Shown here: in pieces, positions 1-12,341 of the stretch
Layout of the letters: every line of letters starts with the position of its first letter
Numbering within the stretch: the first letter of the stretch is position 1
NCBI GenBank assembly: GCA_905221605.1
Contig: CAJNDS010000335.1
Coordinates: 768,910 to 832,909 of the forward strand
Direction of reading: 5' to 3'
Origin: Symbiodinium natans
Taxonomy: Eukaryota; Sar; Dinophyceae; Suessiales; Symbiodiniaceae
DNA length: 64,000 bases
Position numbers and translations under genes: made by a program
Notes under the pieces: model-generated
Databases searched by the model: none
Seen by the model: the letters and a program-made list of their open reading frames with translations, nothing else
What the model was told of the DNA's origin: nothing

Positions 1-496
1 GGGGGGGGGGGGGGGGGGGGTATATATATATATATATATATACCCTAAACCCTAAACCCTAAGCCCAAACATTTAGGGTTTCGGGTTAGGGTTTAGGGGC
101 CTCACCATGAGTTGAGCGCTGAAGAACGTAAGGAATGCAGGAAGACTGCACTGAGCACATGAAATCACGGACGACACAAGAACCCCAAACCCTAAACCGC
201 CTAAACCCTAAATGCCAAGCCCTAAACCAGCGTCCAGTGCGTTATGAACCCCGAACCCTAGGCGAGGCCGCAAAGGCCCGAACCCTAAACCTTCAACCAG
301 CAGCGTAACCCATGTCTTTTGCGTCTTAGGGTTTCGTGCTTAGGGCCTTCGGAGACACAGGGTTTCGGGTCTTAGGGTAAAGCGTTCAAAGACCTCAGAG
401 ACTTTTCGCCAAACAATGAGCCCTAAACCCTAAATACCCAGGGCTGAAACCCCCACCCCCTACCAAGCCCCAAAGCCCTGAGTGGCACAGAAGCGG

Positions 497-3400
497 CCAA
501 GCAACGTAGTCGGTGATCTTTGTGCCCCGCACGAACCTCCGGAGATGAGAATATGGGTTAAAGGTTTAGGGTTGCGGAAGATTGGGGCGAAGGGTTTGTC
601 TGGGTTTGAGTTTACATTTCAGATGTAGGCCCACTACAACCCTAACCCCTACGCGGAAGCATGAAGCCTAAAACACAAACCAAAGGGTCCAGCACTTGTG
701 CCGGCTTCCGGGCGCGCACAGACCAAGGAGTCTAGCGCTTGCGCGCGTTCTCAGATGCGCAAGGATGACACGCAAAAAGTCGTCTCAGTCCCCAAGGACA
801 AAGACTCTTAAAATCAGTATGTGTTCTTCCATTCTAAAATAGCCAAGCAACCAAGACAAGAAACCCCTCATACAACATAACCAGTTTTCTGTTTCTAAGC
901 GCTGTTGAGAACTCTTTCAAAAATGAGCTTGGCCCCCGTTTGGATTTGTAGATCTCATTCTTTATGGAAATACACAAATGATTTGATAACTAGCCACATC
1001 ATATATCCACAGTAGAAAAAGACAAAAGAGTAGAGGAAGGACATCCCTCAAACCATAAGACTTGGTAAGTAACCATTGACTGACGGGATGGGAATTCATC
1101 CATTAAATGAAGCCTCCGGGGACACGAGAATACTGCGAGCAGATATCTTTTCCATGAACACCCAGTATACGGAAAAGCCACAACGATGATGGGGCGGAAG
1201 GTTTCACCAAAACAACAATACCAAACGCTACAAAACAAGACTCTTGGGAGAACTGGGCTACCGAAGCCAAAAAACCAATACCACAAAATCCATTCCAACC
1301 AAGCCGGAAAAATCTCAAAACCAAACACCCAATACCAAAAAAACAAGAACCAAAAAGACATTTGCAAGGAACCAAACTCACAAATAGTAACAACAGATAA
1401 TGACGACTTGACTATTGTAAAGCAGCAGTAATTACACAAGAAGCATTACAGCACTTAACAGGAGAATATGAAGAGTTACCCTCTCGCTTGTTGCTCTGGC
1501 GCAGCAATGCAAAAAAAAGCCGCTCAACCCCGCAGGCCGCGTAAGCCCTTAACCTCCCAAGAAAGACCTCAAAGCCTCCCCAGGTGAGAACCGAGCAACT
1601 CCATTCCGAGGGCGCGCTTCGTGACAAACCTGGGGCTTGAACCGCGATCAGAAATTTAGAGGGCTAGGGGCTTAAACCCTAAACCCTAAACCCTAAACCC
1701 TAAACCCTAAACCCTGAAACCCTAAACCCTAAACCCTAAACCCTAAAATTTCGGGGCTTAGGTTGAGGGACTTCATTCTAGAGTGAGTGAATCTTGCGAC
1801 AAAACTACGCGAAGCTTTGGTGGTGTTGCATTCGTCCTCGGGCTTCGGGGCAGGGTTGAGGGCTGAGGGTACAGTCTTTTCTTTGGGGACTCGGGACTAG
1901 GGTTGAGGGTTTAAGAGCCTTATGAACCCGTAGTCCCCCAACCCGGAAAGCCTGAGTCCGATGTTCGAAAGCAGCGCAAGTCAGAGCCCCACTAACCTCC
2001 AGCCCTGAAACCCAAATATTTCAAGAGCCCTAAACCCCTAAAAGCCGTTAAGCCCTTGAAGCCCGAAACTCTAAAGTCCTGGAAAGCCTAAAGCCCTAAA
2101 CCCTAAACTATACACCCCAAACCTCCTCTAAACCGTAAAACCTGAGAGCCCTCAACCCCCTAAACCCTACACCCTAAAGCCCTACAAACCCTACAGCCCT
2201 CCTGAACCCCCTCCAAACCCTGAACCCTAAACTCCTAAATCCTAAACCCCAAACCCTAAACCATAGACCCCAAACCCCAAAAGCCCTAAGAAGCACACAA
2301 GTTGGTCCCAGAAGCTCCGGGAACACCTCGGGAATGATCACGTCCTCAAGGGTTTTCCGGGTCTTGGGCAAAGGGTGTATGGTTTAGGGTTTGCCGAGGT
2401 TTCGCGCACACAACCCAACCCACGCACCCACCTGAATCGGCTTTTGAGCCCCCCTCATTGTAGGGGGGCTGCCAAACCCTAAAACATCTTGTAACCCCAA
2501 GCCCTAGAATTCGCCCTCAACAGCCTAAGACCCTGAACCCACGGAACCGATGTATTCCTTGTACTTTCCTAACCCTTAACCCTGAACCCTAAACCCTAAA
2601 CCCTCATGCCCCCCCCTCCTTCTCCAGGTTTTCATCGCTAGTGCTTCGCTTTCGGTTTGGTTTAGGATGTAGGGCTTCAACCCTAAACCCTAAACCCCAA
2701 ACTTCGGGCCTTTAAGGCTTGGGTCGTGAGCCCTCAAACCTAGAATCCTACACCTCGCACTCTGAATCTTACAGCCCGAAACCCCAAACCGTAAACCCTA
2801 AACCCTAAACCCTGAACCCTAAACCCCAAACCCTGACTCAGTTCCCCGCAATTCCGGCAGCGAGGACTCGTTCCCTGGCTTCTGTCTGATTTTTCGCCTG
2901 CACAGTTGCGGAAAAAGCAAAAGCGCCAGAGGGTCCAGCGATCCCTAAACCCTAAACCCTAAACCCCTTTTTTAATATACAACTTTGGCCAAAGATGCCC
3001 CAAAAACTCTAAATTCTAGACTGTACAGATGAGATTTAGTGGGGAACATGTGCTACTAAGGGGGGGGGGGGGGGGGGGCGGCAGGAGGGTTCGATATAGA
3101 TATTATTAAGGGGAATAAAGTTGAAATGTTCAGGGGGTTCAGGGTTTAGGGTTTAGGCGTTTGGTGGGCTTTGTGGCCTAGAGTTTAAGGGTTTCGGGAG
3201 GGGGGCTTTGGAGCTGGGGGGTTTAAGGGCTTGGGGGCTTAGTCAAGGGTTTGGGGGGTTTAGAAACTCCTTGAAACTTTCCTGAAAACTCCTCGAAACT
3301 CCTCGAAACTGCCCCGGACCTGAACCCTCAATCATTTCAATAAACCCAAACCCTAAAACCTAAAGCCCTAAACCCCCAGCCCTCTCAGCCCTGAAAGCCC

Positions 3401-5201
3401 TAAAGAAGCCTTTTCCTGGACCTTGGGGCCCCAAACCCTTAAACCCCAAACCCCCAAAACCCAACCCTTAACCACCCCCCCGACCCTTCCCTGACCCTTA
3501 ACCCTAAGCCCTAAACCCTAAACCCTAAACCCCTGGCCCTTCCTCCAGGCGGAAGTCGAGCTCGGCTCCTTATAGGCTCTGGGGTCCCACGATACCCCTC
3601 GGAAATGAACTGGGGCTTGAGGCTTTAGGCTTTAGGGTTTAGGGGTTTAGGGTTTAGGGTTTGGAGCTTGGGGTTTAGGGTTTGGGGTTTGGGGTTTAGG
3701 GGTTTAGGGGTTAGGAGACATCAACCCCCAAAGCCTCGTCTGCTTCAAGAATGGGAAGCCCGCTCACCGTTTACTCGGGCGCCAGGTGTCGGGACATCTC
3801 CGCCGTGTCCTGGATGGTGCCACGGAGGTCCTTGGTGTGCATGGGGTTTAGGGTTTAGGGTTTAGGGTTTAGGGTTTAGGGTTTAGGGTTTAGGGTTCAG
3901 GGTTGAGGGTTGAGGGTTGAGGGTTGAGGGTTCAGGGTTTAGGGTTTAGGGTTGAGGGTTGAGGGTTGAGGGTTCAGGGTTTAGGGTTTAGGGTTTAGGG
4001 CTTAGGGCTAAGGGTTTGGGGTTTAGGGTTTAGGGTTTAGGACTACAAAGCTTCGCAAGCACCCTCTAAACCTTGGCCTGGGCTGTGGACTTCTTGGGGG
4101 CACCTGGGGCTTCGCCCGGAGCGCATCCGAGAGTCCGAGAAGAAGTGGGGCATCAGCGCCGTGACGAGCCTGCAGGAGCTCGAAACAGGCGCGACGGGTG
4201 CCAGGAGGGGCTTAGGGTTTAGGGTTTAGGGCTTAGGGTTTAGGGCTTAGGGTTTAGGGTTTAGGGTTTAGGGTTTAGGGCTTAGGGTTTAGGGTTTAGG
4301 GTTTAGGGTTGAGGGCTTAGGGTTCCGAATAGCATACCCTGAGAACTTACAGCGACTACACACACACACACACACATACATGTGCAGAAGGCTGGCCAAA
4401 CTGTGAGGCTTGATGTTTGGGGGTTGAAAGTTGGGAGACGCGTATTTTGGGATCCCCAGATCCCAAAAAAAAGAGGCCAAAACAGCAAGAAGCAAGCCTT
4501 AAGTGGGCCTGATCTGGGGTAAGGGGAGGCACCCCTCAGATGTTTGGAGGGTGTCGAGCCCGCAATTCAGCAAAACCTGCCTTTTTGAGTCTGGAGGGTT
4601 TTGTTTAGGGCTTAGGGCTTAGGGCTTGGGGGTTGAGGCGTAGGTAGGGCGGCTGAGAGTTGAATCCCAGGTGGTTTTGGGTGCGCCTGCAAACCCAAGT
4701 ATCCTTTGCAAGGGGCTTAGGGTTCAGGGTTGGGGTGCATATGGACCGCAACAAGTATAGGGGTTTAGGGTTTAGGGTTTAGGGTTTAGGGTTTAGGGTT
4801 TAGGGTTTAGGGTTCTAGGGATTAAGGGTCTAGGATTTGGAGGTTCTGGAGGTTAGGGCTTGAAGGCTCCAGGGATTCCAGGGTTTTTCAGGTTCAGGAG
4901 GAGCCCAGAACCCTCAACCCTCAACCCTAAACCCAACACCCCAAACCCTAAACCCTAAACCCGAAACCCCCGCAAAACAGCTCAAGTTTGCCCGAGGCCT
5001 CGCTACGAGCACGCTGGCAGAGATGTCAACCAACAGCTTCCTTGAGTCTGGGATCCGAAATACCCCCAAGCCTTACAAACCCTAAACCCTAAACCCTAAA
5101 CCCCCCAAGCCTTAGGCGAAGTCTCCGAAAAGAATGCCAAAGAACAGAGAGAGTGTGTAGCGTAGATTTATGAAGTGGTTTGCGTACTTCATATGTATGT
5201 A

Positions 5202-5232
<31 letters not shown>

Positions 5233-8200
5233 ATACACACACTATGCACTTTTGCTCTATCTATCTTTTTGGGGATTTATGTATCTATCTATGCCCCGAA
5301 CTCCTGAAACCCAGAATTTTGATGGCGAGGTATGCACCTCAAGGGCCTCCACAGGGATACTCGCGGGATGGGCCGTCCGGGATTCTCTGCGGGATTTCTC
5401 TGGGGTTTAGGGTTTAGGGTTTAGGGTTTAGGGTTCAGGGTTTAGGGTTTAGGGTTTAGGGTTTAGGGTTTAGGGTTTAGGGTTTAGAGTTTAGGGTTTA
5501 GGGTTTAGGGTGCAGGGTTTAGGGGTTTTAGGGTTTTAGGGTTTAGGTTTCAGCGTTTAGGGGCAACAGGCCGGCGCCAGGGGGTAGGGCGAAGAAGACA
5601 ACCTCACCACGAGGGTGGGCGAAAAACCAAACCCCACGCTTTAGACCCCAAATCCAGAACCCTACTTGGAGGTTCATAGTACTTATAACTCAATTATAAG
5701 TGTACTGATAACCCACTTATGAGCCCTTTAAGTGCCCTAGTATGGCTCTAATTGGGTTATAAGTACAGTTATAACTGGGGTATTAAGTACCATGAACCTC
5801 CAAGTACCTCTAAACCCTGAACCCTCAACCCTAAACCCTAAACCCACTTGTAATTGGGTTATTAAGTACCATGAACCTCCAAGTACACCCAAAGAGAACC
5901 CTAAACCCTAAACCCTAAACCCTAAAGAACCCAAGCGTCTCTTCCACGCGCCGGTGCTGGACTTTGATGACTCCAGGGACTTCCTTGCGGCTCGAGGGTG
6001 TCTAGGTTTAGGGTTTAGGGTTTAGGGTTTAGGGTTTAGGGTTTAGGGTTTAGGGTTTAGGGTTTAGGGTTTAGGGTTTAGGGTTTAGGGTTAGGGTTTA
6101 GGGTTTGGGGTTTAGGGTTTAGGGTTGAGGGTTGAGGGTTGAGGGTTTAGGGTTTAGGGTTTAGGGTTTAAGGTTTAGGGTTTAGGGTTTAGGGTTTAGG
6201 GTTTAGGGTTTAGGGTTTAGGGTTTAGGGTTTATGGTTTAGGGTTTAGGGTTTGCTTTACTCTTCAGTAGGGTACTCCGATTCTTAAGGGTACATGCAGG
6301 GTGTACCGGTCTGACATTTGCTCAAGCCCTAAACCCGAAGACCGGAAGACCCTGAGACCCTCAGACCCTGAGACCCCAAGACCTTGAGACCTCAAGACCT
6401 TGAGACCCTAGGACCCTAAACCCTAAACCGGTCTGGAAGGCTTTGGCTTGACGGCCATGTGGGCCATGGCCTGCACGGTGCCATCTGGCATCTGGCGCCG
6501 GAAGGTTGCTTTGTGCACCTGGCCACGTACTCAAAGTGCCCGTTTAGGAAGGTTTAGGGTTTAGGGTTTAGGGTTTAGGGTTTAGGGTTTAGGGTTTAGG
6601 GTTTAGGGTTTAGGGTTTAGGGTTTAGGGTTTAGGGTTTAGGGTTTAGGGTTTAGGGTTTAGGGTTTAGGGTTTAGGGTTTAGGGTTTAGGGTTTAGGGT
6701 TTAGGGTGGTTAAAGACTCCGGGCTTTCATCACCCGCCTGAATCTTAGACCCCAAGCCCTGTCATACTGCGGAAAACCTATGCCGTGCACAACCAGGGTT
6801 GTAGAGCTGAGGGTTTAGGGCTTCAGGTTTGTGCCTGCACGACTCGAAAGCTGAATAAAACCAAAGCAAACCCTAAACCCTAACCCTAAACCCCAAACCT
6901 AAACCCTAAAGCCTAAACAATTTGCATTCCCCCGCCTGGGCGATGGTGGCACTCCCCAGCACAGGATCCTTCGCTCGGCTTCGGCTTCAGGCTTGAGATT
7001 CTCAAAGCCCTAAACCTGAAGCTTGAAACCCTACCTCTTATCTTAAAATCCCTAAACTCTAAACTTCAAACCCTAAACCTTTGATTGCCTAAACCCTACA
7101 CCCTAAACTTTGAAGCCGAGAGGACAAGTACAGGGGGTGGAAGGAAGAGGAAGGGGCTGGAGGAGGCAGGACGGGATGAGAACAAAGCATGGGGCGTTCC
7201 CAAAACTCCTGGGTTCCCCTACTACCCCCCACTATACTACCCCCCTAGGTTCCCCCCATAAAAAATGAGGCTATTTAGAGATAATTAAGCCTAATTAAGG
7301 TTCTTTAAGGGAACCTTTGGGGGGGGTCAACGTGTTGCGCACTGACCCAAAAGCGAGCCACGAACTCAATGCTTCCGCTCTGCGCAAGAAGTCGTTCCGC
7401 TATGCCGTCCACGTACACATCGTCATTTCCCAGCAGAAGCCCAAACTCCTGCAATGCCTCGCTCCACATGGCCACTTCGTACGTCTTGTGTGGATCTTGC
7501 AACGTCACCTGCAAGCAGCCAATTGCCTTGACGCTGACAACCCCATGCACGAAGCAGTCACCTGAGCCTTTCAAGATCTTGTGGCACTTGGGGCAGCCAG
7601 AGTAGAAAGGCCGATGTTGGATCCTCCCCAATGCCTCGGGTAGTATAGAGGGGGGCAGTAGGGGAAGTCATCAAAACGAGAGGAGCCCGATGCCCTGAAT
7701 CTTCGGCCCGAAGCCCCAACACCCTGACAAGACTCTGCCAGGCGCGCTTGAATCCCTTAACCCTAAACCCTAAACCCTTCACCCTTAACCCTAAACCCTA
7801 AACCCCCACCTCGGAGAGGAGTATCTTGTCCCGCCAGTCGCGGCCAAACTCCTGCCAGCCAGGAGCTCTAAACCCCAAACCCCAAACCCTAAACCCTAAA
7901 CCCTAAACCAGGACTTGCCTCAAGGCCCAGGGCTTGGGGTCTCAGAGTTGGTTGGGAGTCGGGATCTAGCTTGAAAGCAGCAAACACCCCAAAAACTCCA
8001 CAATAACCCATACAAACCCTTGAAAGCCCTGAAAAGCCTGTAAAACCCTTAAAACGTAAAGCCATATATACATATATAACCTTTACAAACCTATTCAAAA
8101 AACTTCAGAATTCTACTTTACCCTACTTAATAAGCCCCTGTCATAAGAGCCCATGAACCTCGAGGTGACCCTAAACCCAACATCCCCCAACCCCCAACCC

Positions 8201-11200
8201 TTTTTGGGGGAAATCCCGTTTCAGGGGCCAACTTGGGTTGGGGGGGGGGGGATAGGAGACCCGAAACCCAAAAGCCCTAAACTCCAAAGGATTTGTTGCT
8301 GTGTAATTAGGGTTTAGGGTTTAGGGCTTAGGGCTTAGGGCTTAGGGTTGAGGGTTGTGGGTTTTGGGTTTAGAGAGAGGTAGCTCGTACAGGATCCCAT
8401 AATTCCAGCCGCCGAAAATAGGCCGGAAGACTCCGCAATCCCCTAACCTTTTGAGAGAGCCCTAAACCCTAAACCCTAAAAACACCGGGACCCAACATGA
8501 TCTCCGCGAATATCCCTGCACTAACCGGATATTGGAATCTGTGGAAAAAACACTAACCCCCTAAAAGGCCTAGACCCTCAAACCCGAAACCCTATGAAAT
8601 CCTTAAGAAAAACAAGACCCGAAAACCCGAAAGTCTAAAACCCTAAACCCCGAAGCCCTAAACCCTAAATCCCGAACACCCAAATACCCTTAACTTCCCC
8701 ACCTTTCTAAGCCCCCAAACCCTAAACCCTAAACCCTAAACCTAAACCCTAAACCCTAAACCCTAAACCCTAAACTAACCCCACAAGCCTGGGCCAGCAG
8801 AGCCGCAACGTCGGTCAGGTCATCTGCCGGCATCGCGTCCTCCGTACAGGGCATCCCCCCCATCTTTCAGGGTTCTTAGGGCTTAGGGCTGAGGGTTTAG
8901 GGTTTAGGGTTGAGGGTTTAGGGTTTAGGGTTTAGGGTTTAGAGGGTTTGGGGTTGAGGGTTTTAGGGGTCTCGGGTGTTAGGGGCTCTCGGGTCTTGGG
9001 GGCTTGAGGGCTTCAGGGCTTCAGGGCTTGGGGTCTTTTGAGGGGTTTGGGCGCTTCAGGTAAGCTGGTTCGAGGAATCTTTCCTGAATGTGGGTAGGGA
9101 TTCAAATCAAGCCTCATTGCCCTAAACCCTAAACTCTGAACCCTAAACCCCCGAAACCCCTCACTTACAAGGTGATGGGTCCCAGACACTCCCAGAAATT
9201 CAGGGCTCAGGGGCCCAACAACGGCTCCTTCTGTTGTAGCCGTAGCCCAGCCCTCTAACATTGTACCGGCTTATTGCTTTATTCGGGCACCCTAAACCCC
9301 AAAACCTAACCCTTACCCCAGAACTGTAAAACCCCAAACCCTAAAGCCCGAACACCATACCACCAGAAGCCCGAAATCCGAAAGCCATAAACCTGAAAGC
9401 CTTGAACCAGAAACTGAAGCCGAAAAGCCCTCGATCCTCATTCGAAGGGGAATTGCATGGCCCTCTGCTAATGAGGGCCCTTACATTTGCTATATTTATG
9501 TCTTTATATCTCGTTATGTATGTATATTCGTCTTCTTGTGCAGACCTAAGAGTGTATACATATATATATATACAAGAAAGAATGCATGTGTATATCTATA
9601 TATGGGTATATGTATATATATATATATATATATGTCTAACTCCAAACATTACGGGCCATTCTTGCGCTCTGAAACTCCGAGCAGTTAAGGTTTCGGGTCT
9701 ATGGCCTCGAAGTTACCCAAACCCCCCAAAACAAAGCTAGGGTGTAGGTTTTGGGGCTCGTACTAAAGGCTGCTGCCCCCTAACCCCGAAAGCCCTAAAC
9801 CCTAAACGCGAAACCCTAAACCCCCCCAAACCCTGAAACACCCGAAAGCCCTTGGCGCAAGAGGAAGTGCTTCTGTGCGGTCCTGGAGCTTGGACAACTC
9901 GGCCACATACCTGAGCTTTAGGGTTGAGGGTTGAGGGTTTAGGCTTTAGGGTTTGGGTTTAGGGTTAAGGTCTAGGGTTTAGGGTTCAGGGTTTAAGGTT
10001 TAGCGTTTAGGGTTTAGGGTTTAGGTTTAGGGTTTAGGGTTTCGGGTTTAGGGTTTAGGGTTAGGGCTTAGGGTTTAGGGTTTAGGGTTTAGGGTTTAGG
10101 GTTTAGGGTTTAGGGGTTAGGGGTTAGGGTTTAGGGTTTAGGGTTTAGGGTTTAGGGTTTAGGGTTTAGGGTTTAGCGTTTAGGGTTTAGTAGTTAGGGT
10201 TTAGGTCTTAAGGTTTAGGGTCTAGGGTTTAGGGTTTAGGGTTTAGGGTTTAGGGTTTAGGGTTTAGGGTTTAGGGTTTAGGGTTTAGGGTTTAGCAACC
10301 GTTTAGCGCTGCTCTTGAAGGGATGCTTGAGTTCAGGGCTTTGGGGCGTTGGGAGCTCAGGAAGTGGGGTGTCCGTGAGGGGCTGGAGGGCTCTATAGCC
10401 TTGGACTCAACAGGCCACAACCTAAACCCTAACCCCTAAACCCTAAACCCTAAACCCTAAACCCTAAACCCTAAACCCTAAACCCCAACGCTTCTGCTTC
10501 CGGCTTCGGCCCGCACCGAGCCACGCATCTGGGAGCATGGACAGCACCGAGGCAGTCTGCGCCAACTTCACCCAAAAGCCGCCCAGGGACACCACCTGGG
10601 GTTTAGGGTTTAGGGTTTAGGGTTTAGGGTTTAGGGTTTAGGGTTTAGGGTTTAGGGTTTAGGGTTTAGGGTTTAGGGTTTAGGGTTTAGGGTTTAGGGT
10701 TTAGCATCTTTGGTTTGTCGGGTTTAGCCAGAATCCATTGCTTGCGGGGTTCTAAACGGGCGTGAGCCGTTGTTTCACTCAGGGTTCCTGCAAGAATCCG
10801 ACCTCTAGCCCAAAACCCGGAAAGTGTGAAGTAAGGCTCGTACGCAACGCTGCAGCCCCCTAAGCCCACGCAAACCTGAAAGCCTTGATATTATAGGGAC
10901 CGAGAAGGGTCCTAAGACGACTCGCATGAACTGCCATCCTACCCCCTCCTTACTAACCCAATTGTGACTGTACAAATCAAGTACAGCTACAGCTGAGTTA
11001 GTAGGTACCACGAACCTCAAAGTGAGTACCACCAGCCCAGAACGAGGCCCAAACAACCTTATTTTGCCTGATTTTGGGTAGGGTAATTGTGGTTTGAGAG
11101 GTTTCGCTTTTGGGCTGAAGCACTGGGGGGGGGGGGGGAAGGCGTTCCTTCAAGTACAACAAGAGGGGGGGTATACAGCACTCTGTGTCTTTCCTGCAGC

Positions 11201-11235
11201 TGGGTTGCGGCATCGAAGAGAAACCGGGCGCACAC
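497..11235 (-). CDS. ABC1/UbiB-type atypical kinase (ADCK-like), many micro-exons
   Basis: ABC1 kinases are atypical kinases/ATPases linked to coenzyme Q or lipid metabolism in mitochondria and plastids. Exons (minus, in order): 11235-11194 (VCARFLFDAATQLQ), 10595-10525 (SLGGFWVKLAQTASVLSMLP), 9910-9859 (YVAELSKLQDRTEALPL), 8839-8789 (DAMPADDLTDVAALLAQ), 7851-7810 (EFGRDWRDKILLSE), 6968-6936 (DPVLGSATIAQ), 6518-6471 (VHKATFRRQMPDGTVQ), 5983 to about 5940 (VIKVQHRRVEE), 3830 to about 3775 (DLRGTIQDTAEMSRHLAP), 3565-3543 (ELDFRLE), 2897 to about 2842 (AKNQTEARERVLAAGI), about 2374-2290 (VIIPEVFPELL) and about 544-497 (FVRGTKITDY). These follow ABC1 order: KxGQ-like region, YxxELxxLQD, GSATIAQVHKA loop, KVQHRxVE lysine strand, ELDFxxEA, VIPEV. 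The catalytic DPHPGN segment would lie beyond the left edge. An RPA-like ORF interrupts one intron. Confidence 0.88.
5407..6708. repeat. Large TTTAGGG arrays in the ABC1-like gene
   Basis: Near-perfect TTTAGGG runs at 5407-5550, 6003-6250 and 6549-6708, separated by the inverted-repeat element at 5663 and by the kinase exons at about 5983-5940 and 6518-6471. They are therefore intronic, not a chromosome end. Confidence 0.9.
5663..5806. mobile_element. Inverted-repeat element, family TACTTGGAGGTTCAT
   Basis: Starts TACTTGGAGGTTCATAGTAC and ends GTACCATGAACCTCCAAGTA, nearly perfect inverted ends, 144 bp. The interior has shorter repeats of TTATAAC/GTTATAA. A half copy with the same right end lies at about 5849-5890. 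Other members are at about 33885-34100 and 49154-49317, with a diverged right end at about 11005-11030. Confidence 0.75.
7214..7666. mobile_element. Inverted-repeat element enclosing the RPA-like ORF
   Basis: The left arm 7214-7240 starts TTCCCCTACT and ends CTATACTAC. The right arm 7640-7666 is its reverse complement with two mismatches over 27 bases. The 453-bp element lies in an intron of the ABC1-like gene. A smaller inverted repeat (GGTTCCC...GGGAACC, about 7257-7315) lies inside its left part. I see no clear target-site duplication. Confidence 0.6.
7305..7631 (-). CDS. RPA large-subunit C-terminal-like OB-fold ORF inside an inverted-repeat element
   Basis: A 108-codon ORF beginning MGRIQHRPFYSGCPKCHKIL, then a region like the OB-fold/zinc-ribbon C-terminus of replication protein A: FYxGCPKCHK, a later Cys (GSGDCFVHG), a predicted strand run (CLQVTLQDPHKTYEVAMWSE) and DGIAERLLAQ. 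Only the first Cys pair of a zinc ribbon is clear; the second is incomplete. It lies on the same strand as the ABC1 gene, between exons 7851-7810 and 6968-6936, and does not match ABC1. It is enclosed by 27-bp inverted repeats (7214-7240 and 7640-7666). It is probably a captured gene fragment rather than a complete gene. Confidence 0.5.
   Translation of the reverse strand: MGRIQHRPFYSGCPKCHKILKGSGDCFVHGVVSVKAIGCLQVTLQDPHKTYEVAMWSEALQEFGLLLGNDDVYVDGIAERLLAQSGSIEFVARFWVSAQHVDPPQRFP
9920..10703. repeat. TTTAGGG arrays flanking ABC1-like exons
   Basis: Runs at 9920-10292, 10420-10490 (CCCTAAA orientation) and 10600-10703. Exon 10595-10525 lies between arrays of opposite orientation, and its acceptor is only a few bases from a perfect array. 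Confidence 0.9.
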
Positions 11236-11979
11236 CTGCTCAACCGAAACTCTAAACCCTAAACCCGAGAGCGACCATGACTGGGCGGAACGTAGCCCGG
11301 AGGCCCCGACACCCCGGAATCCGTAGCACTACCTGGAGGGTTCAGGGTACCAATGAGCCCAAAATAGGGCTTAAGGTTTAGGGTTTAGGGTTTTAGGGGT
11401 TTAGGGTTCAGCATCTCAAGTTCAAGCATTCACTAGTCAAGCACGCTACTCCGGTGTCGAATATCGACCCACCCACCCTTTGGATGTCATAACATTATGA
11501 AAATAATTTGGATCTCGTTTTACCAGAATTATTGGTACTTGTCCACGACTTGTTGGTGCTTGTCCGTGTACCAACAATAAGTAAACGAGTTCTTCTTTTC
11601 TGTCAATTGTCGGCAAAAGCATCCGGTTGGAAAAGGAACGGTTTCAAGGGAGGGTTCTTGTTTTCTGGCACGTGAGCTTTGGCTGGAGGGGGGGTCCTGT
11701 CACGGCTCCAAGGGGTGGTCCTGGCACGGGAGCTTTGGCGTCCGGTTTGCGGTTTGGACTCCGGTTCGGAAAAGGGGGTTGGGGATGGGTGGGGGGTCGG
11801 GGGCTGCCTTGCCCTCGTTCCAGGTCAAAAAAGTGGCGCCGGACACGGTCCTCAAAAAAGTGGCGCCGGACAGGGTCCGGGGAGGACCTTGTGTCCGCGT
11901 CGGAGCCGGCCGCAGAGCGCCAGTGGCGCCGGACAGTTGCACCTTGTCCGGCGTCGGCGCCGGCCACAAGGGGAAAAAA

Positions 11980-12140
11980 ACAATATGCCGACGAAGGGCG
12001 TCAGGGTTTAGGGCCCACCAAAAAACAAACAATATGCCGATGAAGGGCGTCAGGGTTTAGGGCCTACCAGGGGGAAAAAAAGACAATGTGCCGACGAAGG
12101 GCGTCAGAGTTTAGGGCCCAGAAAAAAACAATATGGCGAC
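11980..12140. repeat. Four tandem copies of a unit of about 53 bp
   Basis: Units contain CAATATGCCGACGAAGGGCG then TCAGGGTTTAGGGCC and a short A-rich spacer. The preceding 11826-11960 carries repeated GTGGCGCCGGACA strings. ORFs over this stretch on both strands are products of the repeats. Confidence 0.75.
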
Positions 12141-12178
12141 GAATCCCACTAGGGTTTAAATATACATAGTAAAAGAGG

Positions 12179-12341
12179 GTTTAGGGTTTAGGGTTCAGGG
12201 TTCAGGGTTCAGGGTTCAGGGTTCAGGGTTCAGGGTTTAGGGTTTAGGGTTTAGGGTTTAGGGTTTAGGGTTTAGGGTTTAGGGTTTAGGGTTTAGGGTT
12301 TAGGGTTTAGGGTTTAGGGTTTAGGGTTTAGGGTTTAGGGA
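12179..12341. repeat. TTTAGGG array with a block of TTCAGGG
   Basis: A perfect TTTAGGG run preceded by about six consecutive TTCAGGG units (about 12191-12235). This shows local amplification of a variant unit. Confidence 0.85.

Noticed and set aside
1-100. A chromosome end, suggested by poly-G, TA repeats and CCCTAAA at the left edge
   Set aside because: The same repeats occur throughout the window and inside introns, and an ABC1-like exon lies at about 500. The poly-G may be a contig-edge artefact.
3740-3840. Thioredoxin-like plus-strand exon (LVCFKNGKPAHRLLGRQ)
   Set aside because: The minus strand reads DLRGTIQDTAEMSRHLAP, which fits between the KVQHRxVE and ELDFRLE exons of the ABC1-like gene. 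No other thioredoxin motif is nearby.
4097-4205. Plus-strand exon with RESEKKWGISAVTSLQELE
   Set aside because: Protein-like but isolated, with the minus strand also open and no plus-strand partner exons. Not enough to call.
5940-6000. Plus-strand exon reading RLFHAPVLDFDDSRDFLAAR
   Set aside because: The minus strand reads VIKVQHRRVEE, the ABC1 lysine-strand motif, in the expected place and order. The plus frame is a shadow.
11627-12060. ORFs of 93-138 codons on both strands
   Set aside because: They run over GTGGCGCCGGACA repeats and a tandem repeat of about 53 bp; composition follows the repeats.
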